From: CAVRXQ01 sp963725215
GTDB taxonomy: Bacteria > Actinomycetota > Acidimicrobiia > Acidimicrobiales > Bog-793
Length of the DNA stretch: 64,000 bases
Direction: 5' to 3'
NCBI GenBank assembly: GCA_963725215.1
Contig: CAVRXQ010000007.1
Span: forward strand, 310,001 to 374,000
Positions within the stretch are counted from its first letter, which is position 1, and every line of letters begins with the position of its first letter. The notes under the pieces were generated by a model. It was given only the letters and a program-made list of their open reading frames with translations. It ran no database searches and had not been told where the DNA came from. A program made the position numbers and the translations under genes. Shown piece after piece: positions 42,771 through 50,788 of the stretch.

Positions 42771-43283
42771 GTGCGCGCGTTCCTCGCGATCGGCTCCAAC
42801 CTCGGCGACCGTTGGGGACATCTGGCGTTCGCGATTGGCGCGCTGCACGACCTCGACCAGGGCCTCGCGGTCTCTCCTGTGTACGAAACCGTTCCGGTCG
42901 GAGGACCGGACGGGCAAGGTCCATATCTCAATGCCGTCGTCGGCATCGACACGCAGCTTTCGCCTCACGAGCTGCTCGCGTTGGCCAACGAGATCGAAGC
43001 CGAGGCCGGTCGTGTGCGCCGCGAACGGTGGGGATCGCGCACGTTGGACATCGACATCGTCGTGATCGACGGAGCGCGCATCGACGACGACGTGCTCGTC
43101 GTCCCGCATCCTCGGATGGGTGAGCGGGCGTTCGTCCTCGCTCCTTTGGAAGACCTCGAGCCCTCAGCTGTCCCGGCCGGGTGGCGCAAGCGGCTCGCGG
43201 AGCAGCTCACTGGGGTGAAAAAAGTCGGTTACCTCCTCTCTCCCGAAGTGCACGCTTCGGTCGCCGGAGCGGCGAAGCGATGA
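42771..43283 (+). CDS. folK: 2-amino-4-hydroxy-6-hydroxymethyldihydropteridine pyrophosphokinase
   Basis: 170 aa from GTG 42771. AFLAIGSNLGDRWGHL and the signature RRERWGSRTLDIDIVVIDG are diagnostic, and VPHPRMGERAFVLAPL follows. It pyrophosphorylates the pterin for folP. The last 20 residues (after EQLTGV) extend beyond the core family. It begins 10 bp after folB and ends in an ATGA overlap with panC. Confidence 0.94.
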   Translation: MRAFLAIGSNLGDRWGHLAFAIGALHDLDQGLAVSPVYETVPVGGPDGQGPYLNAVVGIDTQLSPHELLALANEIEAEAGRVRRERWGSRTLDIDIVVIDGARIDDDVLVVPHPRMGERAFVLAPLEDLEPSAVPAGWRKRLAEQLTGVKKVGYLLSPEVHASVAGAAKR

Positions 43284-44161
43284 GCGTGACAAAGAGCGAC
43301 CTCGTCGCGAGGTCGGCAGGCGAGCTCGATGCGGCCCTCACCGACGCGAGGCACGACAACCTCCGCGTCGGTTTCGTGCCGACCCTCGGTGCGCTCCACG
43401 AAGGCCACGCGGCAGATGTGCGCCAAGCCCGCGCGCAGTGTGACGTCGTCGTCGTCTCGATCTTCCTCAATCCGCTGCAGTTCGACGACGCGAACGATCT
43501 GGCGCGCTATGGGCGAGATCTCGCCGCCGACGTTCGGACAGCCACGCGAGCGGGCGCGGACGTCGTGTTCGCTCCGTCGGTCGAAGAGATGTATCCGGTC
43601 GGTGAGCCAGAAGTGGTGGTCGATCCCGGCCCGAAAGGAGAGATCCTCGAAGGCGTGTTCCGACCCAAGCATTTCCAAGGGGTCGCAACGGTCGTGACGA
43701 AGCTGTTGGTGATCGTCCGACCGACCGTCGCGTACTTCGGCGAGAAGGATTACCAACAGCTCGTCATCGTGCGCCAGGTCGTTAGGGACCTCTCGCTTCG
43801 CGTTGAGATCATCGCGTGTCCGACGATGAGAGAGGCCGACGGTCTTGCGATATCGAGCCGGAACGCGTTCTTAGACTCCGACGCGAGAATGGTCGCAGCG
43901 TCGTTGTTTCGTGCACTCACCGCGGCAAAAGAAACGATCGGGCGCGGAGAACGCGACCCGAACATGGTCGTCGAAGTTATGGAGCGCGTCGTCGGCACGA
44001 GCGGACGTGCCGATCTCGACTATGTGCACGTCGTTCGCGAGGGAACCCTCGACGACGTCTCGGAGATCGAAGGTGATGTCCGGCTACTCATCGCGGCGCA
44101 CGTCGGCGCGGTGCGATTGATCGACAATCTCCTCGTCGAAAAAGAGGCGTCAGAACGATGA
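43280..44161 (+). CDS. panC: pantothenate synthetase
   Basis: 293 aa. It condenses pantoate and beta-alanine using ATP. The nucleotide motif is VPTLGALHEGHAADVRQA (usually PTMGALHxGH, here Leu for Met). SIFLNPLQFDDANDLARY binds pantoate, FGEKDYQQL and READGLAISSRN are conserved. Both ends overlap neighbours as ATGA, linking folate to CoA and NAD synthesis in one transcript. No panD is seen nearby. Confidence 0.95.
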   Translation: MSVTKSDLVARSAGELDAALTDARHDNLRVGFVPTLGALHEGHAADVRQARAQCDVVVVSIFLNPLQFDDANDLARYGRDLAADVRTATRAGADVVFAPSVEEMYPVGEPEVVVDPGPKGEILEGVFRPKHFQGVATVVTKLLVIVRPTVAYFGEKDYQQLVIVRQVVRDLSLRVEIIACPTMREADGLAISSRNAFLDSDARMVAASLFRALTAAKETIGRGERDPNMVVEVMERVVGTSGRADLDYVHVVREGTLDDVSEIEGDVRLLIAAHVGAVRLIDNLLVEKEASER

Positions 44162-45768
44162 ACGCTGACGTGGGCTTCGACGCGGTCGTCGTCGGAAGCG
44201 GGGTCGCGGGGTGCACGACTGCTCTCGAACTCGTCGAGCGCGGCGTCGGCCGCGTCGGTCTCGTCACCAAAGGCGACCTCGGAGTTTCGACGACGGACTG
44301 GGCACAAGGAGGGATCGCCGCGGCGTTGAACGCCGAGGACGACTCGATCGAGCTCCATTTCGAAGACACGCTCGCCGCGGGCGGGGGGCTTTGTGACATC
44401 GACGCCACCCGCATCCTCGTCGGCGACGGCCCCGACGCGATCCGCGCCCTCATGTCCCGCGGCGCGGTGCTCGACCGCGACGAGCGTGGTGAGCTCGCAC
44501 GGTCCCGAGAGGGCGGACACTCGGTCCCGAGGGTCGTGCACGCCGGCGGGATGGCGACGGGAGCGGAGGTCATCCGCGCCCTCGTCGCGGCGATCGAGAA
44601 GAGCGCGATCGTCGTGGTCGAGGACTCGCGCCTCTCAGATCTCGTCATCGAGAACGGAAGATGCGCAGGCTTGGGCTGCGTCGGCCCCGACGGCAAGCGG
44701 CGCGAGGTCGAGGCGAGAGCGACGGTGCTCGCGACCGGCGGGATCGGGCAGCTTTTCGCCGTCACGACCAACCCGCCCGGAGCGACCGGGGATGGAATCG
44801 CGGCCGCGATCCGCGCCGGGGTCCCGGTCTGCGATCTCGAGTTCGTACAGTTCCACCCAACCGCGCTCGCGACCTCACGCCGGCCGCGCCCGTTGTTATC
44901 CGAGGGGCTGCGCGGGTACGGGGCGCTCCTCGTCGGCACCGACCACGAGCGCTTCGTTGACGAGCTCGCGCCGAGGGACGTGGTGAGCCGGGCGATCGTC
45001 GAGAAGATGGCGCAAGAAGGCTCCGACCACGTCTTCTTGGACGCTCGGCCAATCCGGCGCTTCAAGGAGCGGTTCCCCACGCTCGCCGCGATCCTCGACG
45101 AGGCGCACCTCGACGCGCAGACGGACCTTCTTCCGGTCGCGCCGGCCGCCCACTACGTCTGCGGGGGCGTCGTCACCGACCTTGCTGGCCATAGCGCGCT
45201 CACCGGCCTCTACGCCGTCGGCGAGGCGGCCTGCACGGGCGCCGAGGGTGCAAACCGCCTCGCGTCGAACTCTTTGCTCGAGGGGCTCGTCTTCGGCCGC
45301 CGCGTCGCGCAGGCGATCGCGGACCACACCGAGGAGCCCGAGGCTTCGGGAGCGTTGACCGGGATCCTCGCTCCCGAGCGAGCTCCGATTCCGATCCGCA
45401 CCACGGCGTCCGAGATCGTCGAGCCGAGCGGCGCGGCCACATCGTCGGGCCTGGACCTCGCGGCCGAGCGCCTCTTGTTGCAGCAGGCGATGATGCGCCA
45501 CGCTGGCGTCGTGCGCGACGCGGAAGGATTGCGCGAGCTTTGTGGACGGATCGCCTCGGCGCGCGACGCTGCGGCGCGAGAGACCTCCGATGACGCGGAC
45601 ACGCTCGCGAACCTCGCGGTTGTCGCGTCGTCGCTAGCGTCGGCCGCCCTCGCCCGCGAAGAGTCGCGCGGCGCGCATTCGCGTTCGGACATGCCCGGTC
45701 GTGATGACGAGCACTTCCGCGTCCGTCTCGTCGTCGAGTTGGATAAGCGCGGTACGCCTGGTGCGTGA
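44158..45768 (+). CDS. nadB: L-aspartate oxidase
   Basis: 536 aa flavoenzyme, first step of de novo NAD synthesis (aspartate to iminoaspartate). FAD motif AVVVGSGVAGCTTALEL, then TTDWAQGGIAAAL, VLATGGIGQLF, QFHPTAL, LLSEGLRGYGALLV and the signature GEAACTGAEGANRLASNSLLEGLVFG. A 130-residue helical C-terminal domain is diverged at its end. Coupled to panC (ATGA) and overlapping nadC. No nadA is in the window. Confidence 0.94.
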   Translation: MNADVGFDAVVVGSGVAGCTTALELVERGVGRVGLVTKGDLGVSTTDWAQGGIAAALNAEDDSIELHFEDTLAAGGGLCDIDATRILVGDGPDAIRALMSRGAVLDRDERGELARSREGGHSVPRVVHAGGMATGAEVIRALVAAIEKSAIVVVEDSRLSDLVIENGRCAGLGCVGPDGKRREVEARATVLATGGIGQLFAVTTNPPGATGDGIAAAIRAGVPVCDLEFVQFHPTALATSRRPRPLLSEGLRGYGALLVGTDHERFVDELAPRDVVSRAIVEKMAQEGSDHVFLDARPIRRFKERFPTLAAILDEAHLDAQTDLLPVAPAAHYVCGGVVTDLAGHSALTGLYAVGEAACTGAEGANRLASNSLLEGLVFGRRVAQAIADHTEEPEASGALTGILAPERAPIPIRTTASEIVEPSGAATSSGLDLAAERLLLQQAMMRHAGVVRDAEGLRELCGRIASARDAAARETSDDADTLANLAVVASSLASAALAREESRGAHSRSDMPGRDDEHFRVRLVVELDKRGTPGA

Positions 45769-46633
45769 CGATCTCTCTCCGCCACACGCAGAAGTTCGCC
45801 GAGCCGTCGCCCACGCGCTTTCCGAGGATCTCGGCGCGCTCGGCGATCTGACGGGTTCGCTCGTCGCCGAGCGCGCCGTTGCGCATGGTGCTTTCGTCGC
45901 CCGATCGGCCGGTGTGATTGCGGGCACCTCGTGCCTCACGACGGCCTGCGCGCTCGTCGACCCCGCGCTCGCGATCGAGGTCGAGCGTGGGGACGGGAGA
46001 GAAGTCGGCGCCGGGGACGTCGTCGCTCGCATCCACGGACCGTTCCGGTCGCTGCTTGTAGCAGAGCGCACCGCGCTCAACTTCCTCTGCCACCTATCGG
46101 GGATCGCGACCCTCACCCGTCGATTCGTCGATGCCGCGACGAAGGCGAATCCGAGGACGCGCGTCCTCGACACGCGAAAGACGACCCCAGGACTTCGCGC
46201 CCTCGAGAAGGCCGCCGTGAGAGCGGGAGGTGGGTGGAACCATCGCGCGTCGCTCTCCGACGCTGTGTTGATCAAGGACAACCACCTGGCGGGGCTTTCG
46301 ATCGAAGACGCGGTTGCCACCGCGATCGCTCGATGGCCAGGGCGCACGATCGAAGTCGAGTGCGACACCCTCGTTCAGGTCACGCGGGCGCTCGACGCCG
46401 GAGCGACAATCGTGATGTGCGACAACATGTCTCCGACCGAGGTTCACGAGGCGGTCGCGCTCGTGCGGGAACACTCCCGGGGCCGCAGTGGGGACGTGCT
46501 TCTCGAAGCGTCGGGTGGCATCACTCTGGACAACGTCGCGGCGTTTGCCGGGGCGGGCGCGGATCTCATCTCTGTTGGCGCGATAACGCATTCCGCCCCG
46601 GTTCTCGACATCGGCCTTGATCTCGGGCACTGA
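45761..46633 (+). CDS. nadC: nicotinate-nucleotide diphosphorylase (quinolinate phosphoribosyltransferase)
   Basis: 290 aa from GTG 45761, overlapping the nadB end by 8 bp. ALSEDLGALGDLT, ERTALNFLCHLSGIATLT, TRKTTPGLRALEKAAVRAGGG, the short motif KDNHLAG and EASGGITLDNVAAFA are family signatures with the active-site Lys and Arg residues. It makes nicotinate mononucleotide from quinolinate and PRPP. A 106-bp gap to coaX holds only a doubtful 32-codon frame. Confidence 0.94.
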   Translation: MRDDLSPPHAEVRRAVAHALSEDLGALGDLTGSLVAERAVAHGAFVARSAGVIAGTSCLTTACALVDPALAIEVERGDGREVGAGDVVARIHGPFRSLLVAERTALNFLCHLSGIATLTRRFVDAATKANPRTRVLDTRKTTPGLRALEKAAVRAGGGWNHRASLSDAVLIKDNHLAGLSIEDAVATAIARWPGRTIEVECDTLVQVTRALDAGATIVMCDNMSPTEVHEAVALVREHSRGRSGDVLLEASGGITLDNVAAFAGAGADLISVGAITHSAPVLDIGLDLGH

Positions 46634-46739
46634 CGCGATGCGTGTCGGCGTCCGGCGCCGCGTTCTTTTCGTCGTCACACCCAAGCTCGCCACGTTCGAC
46701 GCGGAGAGCTGGCCGTCTCATCCACTAGACCGGTAGGCC

Positions 46740-47594
46740 ATGCTGCTCGCCGTGGACATCGGCAACACGCAAACCGTGATTGGCGTCTTCGAAGACGACG
46801 ACTGGGAACTCACCAACCGCAAGCCCGGTGAGCTCCCTGGTCTGTTGCACCACTGGCGGATTTCGACGGTTCGCGACCGGACGGCTGACGAGTTCGCGAT
46901 CGTCCTCGACCAATTGCTGCGCAGCGCGGGGATCGCGCTCATGTCCGACGCGACCGCATCCGAGATCCGTCTCGACGGACAGATCACCGGTGTCGTCGTC
47001 TCGTCGTCGGTGCCGACGTTGACGTCCGCAATGCGCGAGATGGCAGAGACGTGGTTCGACGTCCCCTTCGTCGTCATCGGGCCCGGAATCAGGACCGGGA
47101 TGCCGATCCTCTACGACAACCCGCGGGAAGTCGGCGCGGATCGGATCGCAAACGGCGTCGCGGCGGCGGACCTGTTCGGCGGGCCGGCGATCGTCGTCGA
47201 CTTCGGGACTTCGACGAACTTCGACGTCGTCTCGGCGGCCGGCGAGTACATGGGCGGCGCGATCGCCGTCGGCCTCGAGGTGTCGATGGACGCGCTCTTC
47301 GAACACGCCGCGGCGCTGCCTCGCATCGAGTTAGTCGCGCCGTCTGCTGTCATCGGGCGCTCGACCGTCACCTCGATGCAGATCGGCGCGATCTTCGGTC
47401 ACGCCGGGCTCGTCGACGGCATCTGCAGGCGGATCCTCGCCGAGCTCGGCGATGCCACCGTGGTCGGTACCGGGGGACTCGTCGAGGTCGTGGCTCCGCA
47501 CACCGAGTACGTGCGCGTGATCGAGCCCTGGCTGACCTTGCACGGCCTGCGCGTTCTGTACGTCCGCAACACTGACGACGCAGCCAGCCGCTGA
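46740..47594 (+). CDS. coaX: type III pantothenate kinase
   Basis: 284 aa. It phosphorylates pantothenate, the first step to CoA. ASKHA-fold motifs: LLAVDIGNTQTVIGVFE, GADRIANGVAA, VVDFGTSTNFDVV and GGAIAVGLEVSMDALFE. The segment after FEDDDW is a little longer than usual (LTNRKPGELPGLLHHW). The stop and the lysS start share one base (TGATG), so both are coupled. With panC it gives two steps of CoA synthesis in one run. Confidence 0.95.
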   Translation: MLLAVDIGNTQTVIGVFEDDDWELTNRKPGELPGLLHHWRISTVRDRTADEFAIVLDQLLRSAGIALMSDATASEIRLDGQITGVVVSSSVPTLTSAMREMAETWFDVPFVVIGPGIRTGMPILYDNPREVGADRIANGVAAADLFGGPAIVVDFGTSTNFDVVSAAGEYMGGAIAVGLEVSMDALFEHAAALPRIELVAPSAVIGRSTVTSMQIGAIFGHAGLVDGICRRILAELGDATVVGTGGLVEVVAPHTEYVRVIEPWLTLHGLRVLYVRNTDDAASR

Positions 47595-49042
47595 TGGCGG
47601 AACGTTTCGATCCCCCGTACCGGTTCCCCGGATCGGTGTCAGCTGCGTCGGTCGTTCGCGACTACGGCCGGCTCGAAGCAGGCGAGGCGTCCGACGCCGT
47701 CGTGAGGGTGGCGGGCCGGGTGATGCTTTTGCGTCGCCAGGGAAAGATCGCCTTCGGCGAGCTGCGCGACCAGACCGGCGCGATCCAGCTCTACGCCGAC
47801 GCCGGCGAGACCGATCGATTCGACGAGTTCGTCCGGATCAACCTGGGCGATTGGATCGGTGCCGAAGGAACGGTCATGCGCACCAAGCGTGGCGAACTGT
47901 CGGTGAAGGTGAAGACGTGGACCTATCTTGCCCGTGCCCGCCGCGGCTTCGGCGACAAGTGGCGCGGTGTGCACGACGTCGAGACGCGTTTTCGTCAGCG
48001 CGAGGTCGACCTCTGGGCGAACGAAGGAGTGCGCGAGACCTTCGTCTTGCGTTCACGCATTGTCGCCGCCATCAGAAGGGAACTCGATGGCCGCGGTTTT
48101 CTCGAAGTCGAGACGCCTGTGCTCTTGCCGATCCAGGGCGGCGCGCACGCGAAGCCCTTCCTCACCCACTACAACGCGCTCCACGCGGACTTCTATCTGC
48201 GCATCGCGACCGAGCTGTACCTGAAACGACTGCTCGTCGGCGGCTTCGAGCGCGTGTACGAGATCGGGCGCATCTTCCGCAACGAAGGGCTTTCTCCCCG
48301 TCACAACCCCGAGTTCACGATGCTCGAGGCGTATCAGGCGTACGCGGACTACACCGACATGATGGAGCTCGCCGAACAGCTCGTCTCCGGCGTCGCGGAG
48401 GAGACTCTCGGTAGCTCGGTCCTCACGTATCAAGGTCGGCGACTCGACGTCTCTGCGCCGTGGCGCCGGGCGACGATGGACGAGCTCGTCTCCGAACGAG
48501 TCGGTAAAGAGATCGACCTGTCACTCGGCGCGGATGAGCTGCGAAGCATCGCGAAGTCGTTTGGCGTCGACGTCGATCATGACGCGAACGCCGGCGTCAC
48601 GTTCTTCGCGCTCTACGAAGAGCTCGTCGAACCGACGCTGTGGGAACCGGTCCACGTGACGGATTATCCGAAAGAGGTGTCGCCGCTCGCCCGCGACCAT
48701 CGCAGCCGTGCTGGATACGTCGAGCGATTCGAGTCCGTCATCGCCGGACGCGAGATCGTGAACGCGTTCAGCGAGCTGTCCGATCCCGACGAGCAACGGA
48801 CTCGCCTCGAGGCACAGGCCGCGGCGCACGCGGCGGGCGACGAGGAGGCGATGCTCATCGACGAGGAGTTCCTTCGCGCGCTCGAGCACGGCATGCCTCC
48901 CACAGGCGGGATCGGCGTCGGGGTCGACCGCATCGTGATGCTGCTCGCCGACAAGTCGAACATCAAAGAGGTCCTGCTGTTCCCGGCCCTCCGTCCGGAA
49001 TCGGAATCGGATCGACTGCACGACAACTCGTCGGATGTCTGA
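47594..49042 (+). CDS. lysS: lysyl-tRNA synthetase, class II
   Basis: 482 aa. The N-terminal OB-fold anticodon domain has VRVAGRVMLLRRQGKIAFGELRD. Class II motifs follow: FLEVETPVLLPIQGGAHAKPF (motif 1 region), RVYEIGRIFRNEGLSPRHNPEFTMLE (motif 2) and GGIGVGVDRIVMLL (motif 3). It charges tRNA-Lys. One base overlaps coaX. In many actinobacteria lsr2 and clpC follow; here lsr2 is absent. Confidence 0.95.
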   Translation: MAERFDPPYRFPGSVSAASVVRDYGRLEAGEASDAVVRVAGRVMLLRRQGKIAFGELRDQTGAIQLYADAGETDRFDEFVRINLGDWIGAEGTVMRTKRGELSVKVKTWTYLARARRGFGDKWRGVHDVETRFRQREVDLWANEGVRETFVLRSRIVAAIRRELDGRGFLEVETPVLLPIQGGAHAKPFLTHYNALHADFYLRIATELYLKRLLVGGFERVYEIGRIFRNEGLSPRHNPEFTMLEAYQAYADYTDMMELAEQLVSGVAEETLGSSVLTYQGRRLDVSAPWRRATMDELVSERVGKEIDLSLGADELRSIAKSFGVDVDHDANAGVTFFALYEELVEPTLWEPVHVTDYPKEVSPLARDHRSRAGYVERFESVIAGREIVNAFSELSDPDEQRTRLEAQAAAHAAGDEEAMLIDEEFLRALEHGMPPTGGIGVGVDRIVMLLADKSNIKEVLLFPALRPESESDRLHDNSSDV

Positions 49043-49144
49043 CCCCAGCGCCAGATGCGGGCAGCCGCAGGTGAGGCGCGTCACATCGGGGCGCTCTGGC
49101 GGGTCCTCGTGGTTGCAACCCACAAGGACGGAAAGGAGATCCGC

Positions 49145-49603
49145 GTGGACGCTCGTCTCGACTTTTCTGACAACCCCGCTGCAATGAAGTTCGGTAAGTA
49201 CGTCAACTCGGCGGGCGCAGCCTTCAAAGAGTCGACCTTGCCCGCGGCGACACAAGAGCTTGTGAAGATCCGCGCCAGCCAGATCAACGGCTGCGCCGTC
49301 TGCCTCGACGGACACACCAAAGAAGCCCAGCACGCCGGGGAAAGCTCCGTGCGACTCAACCTCGTCGCGGCGTGGCGGCCAACGTCTTCACCGAGGCCGA
49401 ACGGGCGGCCCTCGAACTAACCGAGCAAGGCACGCGACTCGCCGACGCGGGCGGCGTCACCGATGAGGCCTGGGCGAACGCGGCCAAGCACCACGACGAT
49501 GAGCAGCTCGGCGTGCCTGATCGCGCTGATCAACACCTACAACCGCCTGAACGTCATCACCCGCTAGCTGGGCGGCGACTACCAGGTCGGTCAGTGGGGC
49601 TAA
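49145..49603 (+). pseudogene. AhpD-like carboxymuconolactone decarboxylase family, decayed
   Basis: GTG 49145 with a strong GGAAAGGAG site starts a clear alkylhydroperoxidase-like protein: NPAAMKFGKYVNSAGAAF, ATQELVKIRASQINGC and the CxxC in GCAVCLDGH with HAGESSVRLNLVAAWR. The frame is lost near 49367, resumes as FTEAERAALELTEQGTRLADAGG, is lost again near 49505, and resumes as IALINTYNRLNVITR. It then meets TAG at 49565 and ends at TAA 49601. The two shifts cancel, so the original length of about 152 codons is kept. Three separate lesions make real decay likelier than a single sequencing slip. Confidence 0.85.
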
Positions 49604-49637
49604 GAGCTACGCACGAGTAACAGATCGAGACGGCGCG

Positions 49638-50633
49638 TTAGCTGGCGAAAGCGCGCCGCGAGCGGTCGATGTCGTCGACGAGTCGACCCCCGAGCTCAGA
49701 CAGCGCGCGAGCGAGCTCGGTGTCGGAGATCCTGTTCGTCGCGTGCGCCGCCTTGTCGGCGTACGCGCTCGCGACGGCTCGAGAGGAGTTGATCGCGTCG
49801 CAATCGGTGACGAGGCGGCGAGCGAGGCCGACTTCTGCCGGATCGAGCGGCTTGCCGAGGATCGACCGCAGCTCGGTACCGACATCCGCGTCGGAGAGCG
49901 CGCGTTGGACGGGGAGCGTGTAGATCCCCTCCGCGAGGTCCTGGCCGGGAGGCTTTCCCGCTTCGCCCTCGCTCGCGATGACGTCCAAGATGTCGTCGCG
50001 GATCTGGAAGACGATGCCCAAGTTCTCGCCGTAGTCGGTGAGCGCTTCGGCGTCTCGAGTATCGAGTCCGCCGGTGATGGCACCGATGCGGCACGAGGTC
50101 GCCATCAGCGCGCCCGTCTTGTCGGCGATCGCGCTGAAGTACGCGTCTTCACTGCGGTCGATTCGGTAGGCGCTGCGCACTTCGGCGACCTGTCCCTGGG
50201 TGAGGCGCCCGAGGGTCGTCGCCAAGATGCCGGCGATCTCGGTGCCGAGCGACGCGGCGATCTCCGCCGACCTCGCGAGGAGGAAGTCGCCGACGACGAC
50301 GGCGAGCAGGTTGCCCCAGCGGCCGTTCACGCTAACCACGTTGCGCCGCTCCGTTGCCTCGTCCATCACGTCGTCGTGGTACAGCGACGCCAGGTGGACA
50401 AGCTCGACGGAGACCGCTCCGAGCACGGCTTCCTCGCTGACGGGCGAACCGCTGCCCGAGGCGGCGGCGAGCGTGAGCACCGGCCGGAGGCGTTTCCCGC
50501 CCGCTGCGATCAGGTGGGTGGCGATCTCGTCGACGAAGGGATCGCCCCACAAAACGACCTTTGCGAGGGTCTCCTCGAGGCGCCGGAGGTCGGACGCGGA
50601 GACGGGCAGGCCGAACGGGTCCGGTGGGCTCAT
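49638..50633 (-). CDS. polyprenyl diphosphate synthase
   Basis: 331 aa from ATG 50633. It elongates isoprenyl chains, probably for menaquinone. First Asp-rich motif is SLYHDDVMDEATERRN, second is IVFQIRDDILDVIASE. GGKRLRP and KTGALMATS are also present. No ribosome site precedes the ATG, and a TATCGT hexamer about 12 bp upstream could give a near-leaderless transcript. Divergent from clpC and not linked to other menaquinone genes here. Confidence 0.92.
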   Translation of the reverse strand: MSPPDPFGLPVSASDLRRLEETLAKVVLWGDPFVDEIATHLIAAGGKRLRPVLTLAAASGSGSPVSEEAVLGAVSVELVHLASLYHDDVMDEATERRNVVSVNGRWGNLLAVVVGDFLLARSAEIAASLGTEIAGILATTLGRLTQGQVAEVRSAYRIDRSEDAYFSAIADKTGALMATSCRIGAITGGLDTRDAEALTDYGENLGIVFQIRDDILDVIASEGEAGKPPGQDLAEGIYTLPVQRALSDADVGTELRSILGKPLDPAEVGLARRLVTDCDAINSSRAVASAYADKAAHATNRISDTELARALSELGGRLVDDIDRSRRAFAS

Positions 50634-50788
50634 CAGAGGAGCACGATACGCCAAGAAAACCGGTACTCGGTGCTGGGGGCACTGGCGCGAAGGCGCAGTG
50701 TGGACGCGATTTCGGCGCATTCGCGCTACGCCGGTTGGGAGGGGTCGAGCGATAAACTGCCGGAAGGTAGCGGCAAAGGGAGCGGAGT

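Noticed and set aside
46638..46736. 32-codon frame between nadC and coaX
   Set aside because: Arg-rich, no ribosome site or family; most likely untranslated spacer.
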